40,300 nt of DNA from Pseudomonadota bacterium (GCA_023441105.1 JAEZQX010000579.1:1-40300); one strand, 5' to 3'. Positions 10,055-19,389 are shown, counted from the first letter of the stretch. The notes: a model not told the origin generated them from the sequence alone. A program made the numbers and translations.

Positions 10055-10672
10055 ATGCTTCTTCTGTCGATGTACCTGATCGCCATCGTCGCCGAAGCGA
10101 TGACCGCCGCGCTGTCCGCCGGCAGGCGGCAGATGGACTGGGTCGGCGTGTGCCTGCTCGGCTGCATCACGGCCCTGGGCGGCGGATCGCTGCGCGACGT
10201 CCTGATCGGCCACTATCCGCTCACCTGGGTCGCGCATCCGGAGTACCTCGCGGTCACCGCGGTGGCGGCGCTGTTCACCATCGCGATCGCCGACCTGATG
10301 AGCCGCCTGCGGCTGATCTTCCTGATGCTGGATGGGCTGGGGCTCGTCGTCTTCACCGTCATCGGCTGCAACGTCGCCCGCGAGATGGGCCATCCGGCGT
10401 CGGTCGCCATCATCGCCGGGATGATCACCGGCTGCGCCGGCGGCGTGATGCGCGATGTCCTGTGCAACGACGTGCCGCTGCTGTTTCGCAAGGAGCTCTA
10501 TGCGAGCGTGTCGGTCGCCACCGGGGCGCTCTACATGGGCGGCCTGTACTTCGGCTTCGACGCCCAGGCGGTGACGCTGGTGTCGCTCGGCTTCGGCTTC
10601 GCCTTCCGGGGCCTGGCCATCCTCTACAACTGGCACATGCCCCGGTTCATCTATTCGCGCGAGCCCGAATGA
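10055..10672 (+). CDS. UPF0126/TRIC-like membrane protein (YicG/YadS family)
   Basis: Small integral membrane protein of 205 residues, the usual size of the UPF0126 family, whose members have been related to trimeric intracellular cation channels. The sequence shows the expected internal duplication: GGGSLRDVLIG in the first half and GCAGGVMRDVL in the second, each placed after a transmembrane helix; about seven hydrophobic segments are visible. I chose ATG 10055 because a ribosome-binding site (AGGA) precedes it and the family starts here; the frame is open far upstream but that part is not protein-like. It stands alone and has no obvious link to the catabolic genes. Confidence 0.88.
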   Translation: MLLLSMYLIAIVAEAMTAALSAGRRQMDWVGVCLLGCITALGGGSLRDVLIGHYPLTWVAHPEYLAVTAVAALFTIAIADLMSRLRLIFLMLDGLGLVVFTVIGCNVAREMGHPASVAIIAGMITGCAGGVMRDVLCNDVPLLFRKELYASVSVATGALYMGGLYFGFDAQAVTLVSLGFGFAFRGLAILYNWHMPRFIYSREPE

Positions 10673-10781
10673 GGCGCCGCTGCCGCCGCCTGCCGGTTGA
10701 TGGCATCATCCTGCGGCAAGCATCGGTTCGTAACTGGCCGGCGACAGGTCGCCGGTGCAAGCGTCATTCAATGGAGACACC

Positions 10782-12143
10782 ATGAGCATGCCCACCTCGA
10801 GGACGACCACCAGCCTCGCCCGACGCCTGGCCACCGCCAGCGCCGCGGCACTGCTGGTCGCTGCCGGCCCGGCGATGGCCGGCACCATCACCATCGTCAC
10901 CTCGTTTCCGAAAGACCTGACCCAGGTCTACAAGACCGCCTTCGAGAAGGCCAACCCCGACATCAAGGTCGAGATCCTCAACAAGGCGACGTCGCAGGGC
11001 ATCGCCTACGTCCGCGAGCTGCCGGTGGGGCAGCGTCCGGACATCTTCTGGGCCAGCGCCCCGGACGCGTTCGAGGCGCTCAAGCGCGACAACCTGCTCG
11101 AGAAGGCTTCGGACCTGGCCAACAAGGACGTGCCGGCCAAGATCGGCAACTACGCCATCAACGATCCCGACGGCCGTTACCTCGGGCAGGCGCTCGGTGG
11201 CTATGGACTGATGTGGAACACCCGCTACATGAAGGCCAACAAGGTGCCACCGCCGGCGGAGTGGGCGGATCTCACCAAGGCGGCCTACTTCGGGCATGTC
11301 GCCGTCAGCTCGCCGTCGCGCTCCGGTACCACCCACCTGACGGTGGAGACGATCCTGCAGGGCGAGGGGTGGGACAAGGGCTGGAGCCAGCTGCTCGAGA
11401 TCTCGGGCAACAGCGCGCAGATCACCGAACGCAGCTTCGGCGTGCCGGACGGTGTCAACAACGGCCAGTTCGGCATCGGCATCGTGGTCGACTTCTTCGG
11501 CCTCTCCTCCAAGTACAGCGGCTTTCCGGTGGAGTTCGTCTATCCGACGGTAACCGCGGTGGTGCCGGCCAACATCGGCCTGGTCAGCGGCGGCAAGAAC
11601 ACCGCGGAAGCACGCAAGTTCGTGTCCTTCAGCCTATCGCGCGAGGGCCAGCAACTGCTGCTCGACCCGAAGGTGTCGCGCCTGCCGGTGCTGCCGGCCG
11701 AGACGCTCGGCGCCAAGGTGCCTGCGGACTATCCGAAGATCTTCGAGATCGCCAAGCGCGCCAGGGTGCACTTCGATTCCAACCTCTCGGAGTCGCGCTA
11801 CTACCTCGTTTCCAGCCTTTTCGACCAGACGGTGACCTTCCGCCACAAGGAGCTGCAGGCGGCAACCAAGGCGATCCACGACGCGGAGGCGGCGCTGGCG
11901 AAGAAGCCCAACGGCGAAGGCAAGGCGCTGGTGAAGCAGGCACGCGACCTGGCGTTCGCGCCCATCGTCAACGAGAGCCTGGTGAAGGATCCGAAGTTCC
12001 TCGAGACTTTCACCCGGAACAAGCGCGATGCCGCCGTCAACAAGGAAGTGACCGGCCTGGAAGACAGCTGGAACACGAAGGCACGCAGCAACTACGACCG
12101 GGCACGCGAGCTGGCAGTCAAGGCCGCGGCCCTGGCGCGCTGA
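10782..12143 (+). CDS. ABC transporter periplasmic substrate-binding protein (Fe3+/putrescine/phosphonate-like type)
   Basis: Periplasmic receptor of the import system encoded by the next two genes. The 453-residue precursor has a signal peptide (about 1-33, cleavage at AMA-GT) and an extracellular solute-binding fold starting TITIVTSFPKDLT. ATG 10782 is preceded by GGAGA at good spacing. It is about 100 residues longer than typical FbpA/AfuA-like receptors. The extra C-terminal part, after about residue 345, is rich in Lys/Ala/Glu and looks helical (KELQAATKAIHDAEAALAKK). The gene order receptor, double permease, ATPase matches iron(III), 2-aminoethylphosphonate or phosphoglycerate uptake systems. 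I cannot choose between these ligands. Confidence 0.87.
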   Translation: MSMPTSRTTTSLARRLATASAAALLVAAGPAMAGTITIVTSFPKDLTQVYKTAFEKANPDIKVEILNKATSQGIAYVRELPVGQRPDIFWASAPDAFEALKRDNLLEKASDLANKDVPAKIGNYAINDPDGRYLGQALGGYGLMWNTRYMKANKVPPPAEWADLTKAAYFGHVAVSSPSRSGTTHLTVETILQGEGWDKGWSQLLEISGNSAQITERSFGVPDGVNNGQFGIGIVVDFFGLSSKYSGFPVEFVYPTVTAVVPANIGLVSGGKNTAEARKFVSFSLSREGQQLLLDPKVSRLPVLPAETLGAKVPADYPKIFEIAKRARVHFDSNLSESRYYLVSSLFDQTVTFRHKELQAATKAIHDAEAALAKKPNGEGKALVKQARDLAFAPIVNESLVKDPKFLETFTRNKRDAAVNKEVTGLEDSWNTKARSNYDRARELAVKAAALAR

Positions 12144-12162
12144 GCCGGGCAGCGTTTCGCCA

Positions 12163-13893
12163 GTGAGCCACCGGTTTCCGATCGGCGCCACCGCCGTGGC
12201 GCTGGCTATCCTTGCGTTCCTCGCATTGTTCCTGATCCTGCCGGTGGGCAGCGTCTTCTACAGCGCCTTCGCGAACGCCGACGGCAGCTTCACGCTGGGT
12301 CATTTCGCTGCCTTCTTCTCGCAGTCGCTGATGATCGAGGCGTTCCTCAACAGCCTGCAGGTCGCGCTCATGAGCGCCCTGGTCGCGGCCCTGATCGCCG
12401 TGCCGCTGGCCTACTTCACGGTGCGCTTCCATTTTCGCGGCGCGATCCTCATCCAGACGCTCGGCGTGCTGCCGCTGATCATGCCGCCGTTCGTCGGCGC
12501 GGTCGCGATGCAGCTGATCTTCGGACGGTCCGGCAGCGTCAACCTGCTGCTCGACGACTGGTTCGGCATCACCATCCCGATCATGGAGGGGCTCAACGGC
12601 GTCATCTTCGTCGAGTCCATCCATTACTTCCCGTTCATCCTGATGAACCTGACGGTGGCGCTGCGCAACATCGACGGGGCGATGGAGGAGGCGGCGCAGA
12701 ACCTGGGCGCCCGCGGCTGGCGGTTGTTCTGGCGGGTGATCTTCCCCCTCGCGTTGCCGGGATTCGCTGCGGGCTTCTCGCTGGTGTTCGTCAAGGTGTT
12801 CGACGACCTGGGTACGCCGCTGGTGCTGGGGACCACCAACATGCTCGCGCCGCAGGCCTACCTGCGCATCACCCAGGTGGGACTCGACGACCCGCTCGGC
12901 TACGTCATCAGCGTGATCATGATCGCCTTCTCGATCCTCGCCTTGTGGCTATCGGCGCGCGTGCTCAAGGGCCGGGACTATTCGACCATTCAGAAGGGCG
13001 GCACCAGCATCCAGCGGCGCCGGCTGAGCCGCGCTGCGAGCCTCCTGGCCTACGGCTGGATCGGCCTGGTGCTGCTGCTGGTGCTGTCGCCGCACATCGG
13101 CGTGCTGCTCCTGTCGTTCGCCAAGGTATGGAGCTTCGCGCCGCTGCCGGATTCCTACACCCTGGCCCATTACGCCGCCGTCTTCCAGGACTCGTCGAGC
13201 ATGATCCGCAACACGCTGGTGTACTGCGGCCTGGCCGCGACCATCGACGTGATCCTGGGTGTCGCCATTTCCTATCTCATCCTGCGCACGCGGCTGCCGG
13301 CCCGCGAATGGCTCGACTGGACCGCTTCCGCGGCGCTGGCCATTCCGGGGATCGTCCTGGCGATCGGCTACCTGCGCTTCTTCAAGGGCGTGACCTTGCC
13401 GTTCAGCGGCACGCTGCTCACGTCGACCTGGGTGCTCATCATGCTCGCCTATTCCATCCGGCGCCTGCCGTACGCGCTGCGCGCCTGCCATGCAGCGCTG
13501 CAGCAGATCAACGTGTCGCTGGAGGAAGCGGCGGAGAACCTCGGCGCCGGCAAGCTCGCCACCATCCGGCGAATCGTCGTGCCGCTGATGGCGGGTGGCA
13601 TTCTCGCGGGCTTCGTCACCAGCTTCATCACCGCCGCTGTCGAATTGTCCGCGACCATCCTGCTGACGTCGGCCGAATCCCAGGCGCCGATGAGCTACGG
13701 CATCTACCTGTACATGCAAAGCGCTGCCGGCCGCGGTCCCGGTGCCGCCCTGGGCGTGCTCGCCATCCTGGTGGTGGCCTTCGGCACCTGGCTGTCGCAC
13801 ATGGTTGTCGAGCGCACCTCGACCCCTTCGGCGGCGCGACGCGAGGCGATCGAGGTGGTGGCGCAGCCCCAGGCTGCCAGGAGCATGGCATGA
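12163..13893 (+). CDS. ABC transporter permease, fused double-domain (FbpB/PotBC-like)
   Basis: Inner-membrane permease in which two BPD_transp_1 domains are fused into one 576-residue chain, as in FbpB-type iron transporters. Each half carries its own EAA loop: EEAAQNLGARG at about 184-194 and EEAAENLGAGK at about 452-462. About 12 membrane segments are visible, with a polar linker near residues 270-290 (QKGGTSIQRRRLSR). The GTG start at 12163 follows the receptor stop by 19 bases and has a weak ribosome-binding site. The gene ends in a 4-base overlap with the ATPase, so the three genes are one operon. Confidence 0.92.
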   Translation: MSHRFPIGATAVALAILAFLALFLILPVGSVFYSAFANADGSFTLGHFAAFFSQSLMIEAFLNSLQVALMSALVAALIAVPLAYFTVRFHFRGAILIQTLGVLPLIMPPFVGAVAMQLIFGRSGSVNLLLDDWFGITIPIMEGLNGVIFVESIHYFPFILMNLTVALRNIDGAMEEAAQNLGARGWRLFWRVIFPLALPGFAAGFSLVFVKVFDDLGTPLVLGTTNMLAPQAYLRITQVGLDDPLGYVISVIMIAFSILALWLSARVLKGRDYSTIQKGGTSIQRRRLSRAASLLAYGWIGLVLLLVLSPHIGVLLLSFAKVWSFAPLPDSYTLAHYAAVFQDSSSMIRNTLVYCGLAATIDVILGVAISYLILRTRLPAREWLDWTASAALAIPGIVLAIGYLRFFKGVTLPFSGTLLTSTWVLIMLAYSIRRLPYALRACHAALQQINVSLEEAAENLGAGKLATIRRIVVPLMAGGILAGFVTSFITAAVELSATILLTSAESQAPMSYGIYLYMQSAAGRGPGAALGVLAILVVAFGTWLSHMVVERTSTPSAARREAIEVVAQPQAARSMA

Positions 13894-15014
13894 CGCTGGC
13901 GATGAAGAAGGTGTCGGTGGAGTGCCGCAACATCCGCCTCGCCTACGACCGTACCGAGGTACTCAGCGACGTCAGCCTGCACATCGAGCCCGGCGAGTTC
14001 TTTGCGCTGCTGGGGCCGTCGGGCTCGGGCAAGTCGACGCTGCTGCGCCTGATCGCCGGCTTCAACCGGCAGCAGCAGGGCCGGCTGCTGGTCGACGGCA
14101 AGGACGTCGGTGGCATCCCGCCGCATGCGCGCAACATCGGCATGGTGTTCCAGAGCTATGCCCTGTGGCCCCACATGACGGTGCACGACAATGTCGCCTT
14201 CGGGCTGGTCGAGCGGCGGGTGCCGAAGGCCGAGATCAGGCGGCGGGTGGCCGAGGCGCTGGAGACCGTCGGCCTGGGAGCCTACGGGCAGCGTCGGCCG
14301 AGCCAGCTGTCCGGCGGGCAGCAGCAGCGGGTGGCGCTGGCGCGCACCATCGTGATCGAGCCCCAGGTGCTGCTGCTCGACGAGCCGCTGTCGAATCTCG
14401 ACAAGAACCTGCGGGTGCAGATGCGGGCCGAATTGCTCGCGTTGCAGCGACGCCTGGGCATCACGACCATCTTCGTGACCCACGACCAGGAGGAGGCGAT
14501 GACCACCGCCGACCGGATGGCGGTCCTCGATGGCGGCGTGGTGCAGCAGGTCGGCACGCCCGCGCAGCTCTACGATTTCCCGGCCAATCGCTTCGTCGCC
14601 AGCTTCGTCGGCACGATGAACCTGCTGGCCGGACGGGTGGGAGAACGGCGCGATGGTCGCCTCAGCCTGCGGCTCGACGGCATCGGCGAACTGGTCCTGC
14701 CCGACGACGGCGAGCATGCCGGCGCCGAGCGTCTCGCCGCCGGTTTCCGACCCCACGCGCTGAGCCTCTTGCCGGCAGCGTCGGCAGCAGGCGGCAGGAG
14801 CGGCGACGGCGAAGGGCAGGCCGACCGGATCTGGTTGCAGGGAACAGTCGAGGCCCGCGAATTCTCCGGCGAGTTCACCCGCTACCGGATCCGGGTCGGT
14901 CCCGAGGCGCTGGTTGCCGATCGGATGCACCACGCCGGCAGCGTCGATTTCGCGGTGGGCAGTCGCGTGGCCGTCGGCATTGCGCCGGCGGACGTGCGGT
15001 TGCTCGGCGCCTGA
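13890..15014 (+). CDS. ABC transporter ATP-binding protein (FbpC/PotA type, with TOBE domain)
   Basis: ATPase of the preceding importer, 374 residues. Walker A GPSGSGKST (42-50), Q-loop FQSYALWPH (87-95), signature LSGGQQQRV (140-148), Walker B LLLDEPLSNLD (161-171) and switch THDQEEAM are all intact. The region after about 240 is a TOBE-type regulatory domain and contains a Gly/Ser-rich stretch (AGGRSGDGEG). An AGGAG ribosome-binding site sits just upstream of ATG 13890, inside the end of the permease gene. It is a typical CUT1/iron/polyamine-class ATPase; ligand not determinable. Confidence 0.93.
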   Translation: MTLAMKKVSVECRNIRLAYDRTEVLSDVSLHIEPGEFFALLGPSGSGKSTLLRLIAGFNRQQQGRLLVDGKDVGGIPPHARNIGMVFQSYALWPHMTVHDNVAFGLVERRVPKAEIRRRVAEALETVGLGAYGQRRPSQLSGGQQQRVALARTIVIEPQVLLLDEPLSNLDKNLRVQMRAELLALQRRLGITTIFVTHDQEEAMTTADRMAVLDGGVVQQVGTPAQLYDFPANRFVASFVGTMNLLAGRVGERRDGRLSLRLDGIGELVLPDDGEHAGAERLAAGFRPHALSLLPAASAAGGRSGDGEGQADRIWLQGTVEAREFSGEFTRYRIRVGPEALVADRMHHAGSVDFAVGSRVAVGIAPADVRLLGA

Positions 15015-15081
15015 GCGCGGCCCGGCGGCAGGAGCCGCGATGCGACAATGCAGGCTGTTGCCTGCATCTGGAGCATCGATC

Positions 15082-15807
15082 ATGAACGGCCGCCTTCGAT
15101 TCCATCAACCAATCCGCCGCCCGGCAGCAGGCCTGCTGGCATTGCTGTTGCTGCTCGTCGGGTGGCTGTCCGCACAATCGGCAGCGGCGCTGGACCTGTC
15201 GTCGCTCAGCCGCGCGGATGCGACGGCAGGCGTCAAGGCGGCGCTGGAGACGGGATCGGCGGCTGCGGTCGCCTCGCTCGGCGCCGCGGACGGCTTCCTC
15301 GGCAATCCCAAGGTCCGGATCCCGCTTCCCGACGGACTGAAGCAGGCCGAGCGGGTGATGAAGCTGATGGGCAGGCAGCAGGAATTCGATGCGCTGGTGG
15401 TGAGCATCAACCGCGCTGCGGAAGCAGCCATCCCGCAGGCGAAGCCGCTGCTGATGTCGGCCATCAAGTCGATGACCGTCACCGACGCCAAGGCGATCCT
15501 TGCCGGCGGCGACGATTCGGTGACCAGCTTCTTCCGTTCCAAGACGGAGAAGAGCCTGGCGGCCAAGTTCCTCCCGATCGTCAAACAGACCACCGACCAG
15601 TCCGGCCTGGCCCGGCAGTACAACAGCATTGCCAGCCAGGCGGCGAGCTTCGGCGCCATCAGTGCCGACGATGCGCGCATCGAGAACTACGTGACCGCCA
15701 AGGCGATGTCCGGCCTGTTCCTCATGATCGCCGAGCAGGAGCGGGCGATCCGGCAGGATCCGGTGGGCACCGGATCGGCGATCCTGCGGAAGGTCTTCGG
15801 CAGCTGA
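15082..15807 (+). CDS. DUF4197 domain protein, exported
   Basis: Protein of unknown function, 241 residues. It starts with a long signal peptide or lipoprotein-free leader (hydrophobic segment about 17-36, cleavage near AAA-LD), followed by an alpha-helical DUF4197 domain: the KAALETGSAAAVASLG opening, GFLGNPKVRIPLP, and the DAKAILAGGDDSVTSFFR block are family hallmarks. The start is ATG 15082; GGAG lies about 10 bases upstream. It is separated by 67 bases from the ATPase gene on the same strand and by 72 from the MFS gene. No cysteine for lipid attachment is visible at the cleavage site. Confidence 0.85.
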   Translation: MNGRLRFHQPIRRPAAGLLALLLLLVGWLSAQSAAALDLSSLSRADATAGVKAALETGSAAAVASLGAADGFLGNPKVRIPLPDGLKQAERVMKLMGRQQEFDALVVSINRAAEAAIPQAKPLLMSAIKSMTVTDAKAILAGGDDSVTSFFRSKTEKSLAAKFLPIVKQTTDQSGLARQYNSIASQAASFGAISADDARIENYVTAKAMSGLFLMIAEQERAIRQDPVGTGSAILRKVFGS

Positions 15808-15879
15808 GTCCCCCTTGGCCCCCGAGCCTGCCCCGCAGCCAATCGGTCCCGCCATGGTCTTCACGTCCCAGGTGCGCGC

Positions 15880-17040
15880 TTGACGCCGGCCGCGGCCCGG
15901 GTTGCCCTGGTCGTCGCGGCCGGCACATCCGGTGGTGCCAGCGTCGGCAAGGTGCCTGTTTCGCTGCCGGTGCTGAGCGACGCGTTCGGCCTGTCCCTGC
16001 TGCAGGCGAGCCTGACCATCTCGTTCTTCCTGCTGGCGGCGGTGCTGGTCGGGATCTTCGGCGGCATGCTGGCCGATCGCTTCGGGCAGCGGCGGGTGAT
16101 GATTCTGGGCCTGGTCGTGTCGGCCTTTGGCGGCCTGCTGGGCGCGGCGAGCACGTCCGGCACCATGCTGCTGCTGAGCCGCGCCGTCGAGAGCTTCGGC
16201 TTCATCGCCACCGTGCTCCCGGGCCCGGCGCTTCTGACGCGGCTGGTCGCCGGCCACCGCCTGCGACCCGTGATGGGGTTGTGGGCCTGCTACATGCCGC
16301 TGGGCATGTCGCTCGTGCTGGTGCTGTGCCCGTGGCTGCTGGAGGCCATCGGCTGGCGCGGAATCTGGATCGGGATCGCGGCGATCTCGCTCGCCCTGGC
16401 GGCGCTGGTCTGGCGTGTCGTGCCGCCCGATCCGCCGCGCGCGGTGACCACCCGCTCGCTGGCGCTGGTGAAGCAGACTGTCGGCGCCCTCAGACCCTGG
16501 CTGCTGGCGAGTTCCTTCGGCGTCTATGCCGGGCAGTGGATGAGCGTTTTCGGCTTCCTGCCGACCATGTACCAGCAGCAGGGCGTGGCGACAGGCGCGG
16601 CCGGCATCCTCACCGCGGTCGGCGTCGCCGTCAACATGATCGGCAACTTCGGCGCCGGCCTGCTGATGCAGCGCGGCTGGCCGCGCCACCGCCTGCTGGT
16701 CTTCGCCGCGCTCACCATGCTGCTTGCGGCCTGGGTGATCTTCGCCAGCAGCGCGTCGTTCCCGCTGCGCTATGCGGCCCTGCTGGCATTCTCGGCGGCC
16801 GGCGGGCTGATTCCCGGAACCCTGTTCGCGAGCACGCCGTCGTTCGCACCGGCTGCCTCGACGGTGTCCACCACCACCGGGCTGATGCAGCAGGGCTCTG
16901 CGCTGGGCCAGTTCCTCACGCCGCCGCTGATCGCGCTGGTGGTGTCGAGCACCGGCGGCTGGTCCGCGACCTGGATGGTCACCGGGGCGCTGGCGGCGAT
17001 CAATGTCGTGCTGGCAGTGGTGATGCGGCGGGTGGGGTGA
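15880..17040 (+). CDS. MFS transporter
   Basis: Major facilitator superfamily carrier, 386 residues with about 12 hydrophobic helices. The motif-A loop between helices 2 and 3 is readable as GGMLADRFGQRR (about 60-71). The initiation codon is uncertain: no ATG or GTG is in frame upstream, and the frame opens with TTG 15880, just after a weak AGGTG site. A nine-codon frame with ATG at 15854 runs into this start and ends at 15883, which could be a leader peptide or chance. MFS subfamily (CynX/NarK-like or aromatic acid) cannot be fixed; no partner genes indicate its substrate. Confidence 0.85.
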   Translation: MTPAAARVALVVAAGTSGGASVGKVPVSLPVLSDAFGLSLLQASLTISFFLLAAVLVGIFGGMLADRFGQRRVMILGLVVSAFGGLLGAASTSGTMLLLSRAVESFGFIATVLPGPALLTRLVAGHRLRPVMGLWACYMPLGMSLVLVLCPWLLEAIGWRGIWIGIAAISLALAALVWRVVPPDPPRAVTTRSLALVKQTVGALRPWLLASSFGVYAGQWMSVFGFLPTMYQQQGVATGAAGILTAVGVAVNMIGNFGAGLLMQRGWPRHRLLVFAALTMLLAAWVIFASSASFPLRYAALLAFSAAGGLIPGTLFASTPSFAPAASTVSTTTGLMQQGSALGQFLTPPLIALVVSSTGGWSATWMVTGALAAINVVLAVVMRRVG

Positions 17041-17076
17041 GGATCCGCCGCAGGCGTGCGTTGTCGCCGAGCCTGA

Positions 17077-17109
17077 ATGTCGACAAACATACAAGGTTCC
17101 GGCGATACT
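17077..17109 (+). promoter_or_regulatory. Putative promoter with overlapping GntR-type operator (site 2)
   Basis: The operator-like ATGT-CG-ACAA spans 17077-17086 and overlaps a -35 hexamer TCGACA (17080-17085). An 18-base spacer leads to GATACT (17104-17109). The arrangement is the same as at the promoter near 28128, where the operator also covers the -35 element, which supports repression by promoter occlusion. The promoter would serve the split acyl-CoA synthetase genes starting at 17187. Confidence 0.45.
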
Positions 17110-17186
17110 CGCATCCTGCCGCGCGAGAGCTTTCCGTATCTCCCGATGCCGGCATTCGGGCTGGCGCTGCAGGAGGATGAGCGAGG

Positions 17187-17942
17187 ATGGAAGTGGATAG
17201 CGTTGCGACAGGCAGGCTCGACGTCAGGGAACGCCTCGACCAGGCGCGCCGCGCGGGCCACGATGCCCTGGACGAGCCTGCGGCCAAGAAGCTGCTGGAA
17301 TCCTTCGGGATCGCAGTGCCGCGCGGCGAGGTCGTCGCCGACGCGGCCGCCGCTCGACGCTCGGCTGCGAGACTGTCCGGCCCGCTCGCGGCGAAGCTGG
17401 TAAGCCCGAAGGCGCTCCACAAGAGCGACATCGGTGGCGTGCTGCTGTCGTTGCAGACGCCGGAGGAGGTCGAATCTGCCGTGCTGCGGCTTTCCGAGGC
17501 TGCCGCTGCTCACGCGGTCGCGGTCAGCGGCTACCTGGTCGAGGAGATGGCGCCGGCGGGATGCGAACTGGTGGTCGGCGGCATGCTCGACCCCCGATTC
17601 GGGCCGGTCATCATGCTGGGGCTCGGCGGCGTGTTCGTCGAGATCTTCGCCGACACCGCCTTTCGGGTATGTCCGATCGATGAGGCGGATGCCAGGGACA
17701 TGATCGACCAGCTCCAGGCGGCGCCATTGCTGCGTGGTGCGAGGGGCCGGCAGCGGGTCCCGGAGGATGCCATCGTCGCCTGCCTGCTCGCCGTCGGTGG
17801 CGATCGGGGGCTCATGACGACGTTGCGCGACGAGGTGGCGGAGCTCGACATCAACCCGTTGATGGTTTCAGTGCAAGGCGCCGTCGCATGCGACGCGAGG
17901 ATCGTCCTGCGACGGCCGGAGGCTGCATCCGATGAAGGCTGA
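17187..17942 (+). CDS. ADP-forming acyl-CoA synthetase, ATP-grasp (beta-type) subunit
   Basis: ATP-grasp half of an NDP-forming acid:CoA ligase, which converts an acid plus CoA plus ATP into acyl-CoA, ADP and phosphate. The 251 residues match ATP-grasp_5: AAKKLLESFGI (about 31-41), KLVSPKALHKSDIGGV, GYLVEEMAP and the C-terminal ELDINPLMV. An AGGAGGA ribosome-binding site is close upstream of ATG 17187. The stop overlaps the start of the CoA-binding subunit gene by 11 bases. In many bacteria the two halves are fused; here they are separate with the ATP-grasp gene first. The acid used is unknown. Confidence 0.88.
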   Translation: MEVDSVATGRLDVRERLDQARRAGHDALDEPAAKKLLESFGIAVPRGEVVADAAAARRSAARLSGPLAAKLVSPKALHKSDIGGVLLSLQTPEEVESAVLRLSEAAAAHAVAVSGYLVEEMAPAGCELVVGGMLDPRFGPVIMLGLGGVFVEIFADTAFRVCPIDEADARDMIDQLQAAPLLRGARGRQRVPEDAIVACLLAVGGDRGLMTTLRDEVAELDINPLMVSVQGAVACDARIVLRRPEAASDEG

Positions 17943-19389
17943 GGATACTGAAGTCCTGGATCGCTTTCGTCCGTTGTTCGAGCCGAAGGTCATGGCCGTC
18001 CTCGGCGCATCCGCTACCTCGTTCACGCCTGCCAACGATTTCATCCGCCAGTGCGTCGCGCTCGGCTTCCGGGGCCGGCTGGTGCCCATACATCCGAGCG
18101 CCGGCGTCGTCGAGGGGCTGCCCGCTGCGCGCTCGCTCTCGGCGGTCGGTGAACCCATCGACTATGCGTATGTTGCCGTGAATGCGGCGCAGGTGCCCGA
18201 CATCATCAGGAAGGCTGCCGGAAACGTCCGCTTTGCGCAGGTCATATCCAGCGGCTTCGGCGAGATCGACGCCGGACGGGACCTGGAGCAGCAACTGGCG
18301 CAGGCAGCAAGGAGCTCGGGCATCCGGCTGCTCGGTCCGAACTGTCTGGGGCTGTACTCGCCGCGTGGCGGCCTTGCCTTCGTGGGAGGCAGCCCATCGG
18401 AGGCGGGATCCGTCGGCGTGGTCTCGCAAAGTGGCGGGCTCGCGGTCGACATGATCCTGCGCGGCAAGACGCGCGGACTGCGTTTTTCGGGCCTGGTCAC
18501 TGTCGGCAACAGTGTCGACATCGGGCCGGCGGATCTGCTGGAGTACTACCTGGCAGATCCCGCGACGCGAGCCGTCGGCGTCTATGTCGAGGACGTGAAG
18601 GACGGGCGCCGGTTCTTCGAGGTGCTCAGGGCGGGCCGATCGCGCAAGCCAGTCGTGGTGCTGCTGGGCGGGCAGTCGGCCCAGGGTCGACAGGCGGCCG
18701 CGTCCCATACCGGGTCGCTCGCCTCGCCGCTGGCCCTGTGGAGCGGCCTGGCGCGGCAGACCGGACTGGTGCTCGCGGACACGCTGGAGCAGTTCCTGGA
18801 CATGCTCCTGGCGTTCCAGATGCTGGAGCCGAAGCGGCGGGGCGCTGGCTGCCGCTGCGTGCTCTTCGGCAACGGCGGCGGAACCAGCGTCCTGGCGGCA
18901 GATGCGTTCGCGAGGCGCGGCCTGAGCGTCGCCCCAATGAGACCGGCCGCCATCGAGAGCCTTCTTGCGCTGGATCTTCCCCCCGGCACCTCCGTCGTCA
19001 ATCCGATCGATACGCCGGCGTTCACCCTCAAGCAGCAGGAAGGGCGCATTGCGGAGGCCATTCTCGAGGCGGTCTACCGCCATGACGCGCCGGACGCCGT
19101 CGTCATGCACCTCAACCTGCCGGTCTTCATCAATTCCGCCGACAAGCGGGCGGACTTCCTCGCCAACTTGATGAGCGCCGCCATGCGCATCCGGCAGCGA
19201 CATCCGGGTAGCGCTCATTTCCTGCTGGTGCTGCGCTCGGACGGTTCGGCGGAATGCGAGGCCCGCAAGCGGGAATTCCGCGAGGAGGCCCTCGCCAACG
19301 GCGTTCCCTGCTTCGATGAGATGAGCAACGCAGCCGACGCGCTCTCGGCCATCGCCGCCTACGATCGCTTCGCCGGCTTGCGTGCCTGA
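17932..19389 (+). CDS. ADP-forming acyl-CoA synthetase, CoA-binding (alpha-type) subunit
   Basis: Partner of the ATP-grasp protein. The 485 residues hold a Rossmann CoA-binding domain (MAVLGASATS, about 21-30), a succinyl-CoA-ligase-like flavodoxin domain (GPNCLG 135-140; SQSGGL 165-170) and a third ligase domain. The phosphorylated histidine expected for this family is present as His259 in the ASHTGS motif, and the assisting Glu of YVEDVKDG is at about 220. All catalytic features are intact, so the pair should be active. It is convergent with GntR regulator 2 and overlaps its 3' end by 31 bases. Confidence 0.9.
   Translation: MKAEDTEVLDRFRPLFEPKVMAVLGASATSFTPANDFIRQCVALGFRGRLVPIHPSAGVVEGLPAARSLSAVGEPIDYAYVAVNAAQVPDIIRKAAGNVRFAQVISSGFGEIDAGRDLEQQLAQAARSSGIRLLGPNCLGLYSPRGGLAFVGGSPSEAGSVGVVSQSGGLAVDMILRGKTRGLRFSGLVTVGNSVDIGPADLLEYYLADPATRAVGVYVEDVKDGRRFFEVLRAGRSRKPVVVLLGGQSAQGRQAAASHTGSLASPLALWSGLARQTGLVLADTLEQFLDMLLAFQMLEPKRRGAGCRCVLFGNGGGTSVLAADAFARRGLSVAPMRPAAIESLLALDLPPGTSVVNPIDTPAFTLKQQEGRIAEAILEAVYRHDAPDAVVMHLNLPVFINSADKRADFLANLMSAAMRIRQRHPGSAHFLLVLRSDGSAECEARKREFREEALANGVPCFDEMSNAADALSAIAAYDRFAGLRA

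Noticed and set aside
15854..15883. Nine-codon leader-like frame before the MFS gene
   Set aside because: Too short to separate from chance; no attenuator hairpin or ribosome-binding site supports it.
14875..17094. 739-codon minus-strand frame opposite the DUF4197 and MFS genes
   Set aside because: The translation is Gln/Arg/His-rich mirror sequence of real genes, with no recognisable domain.
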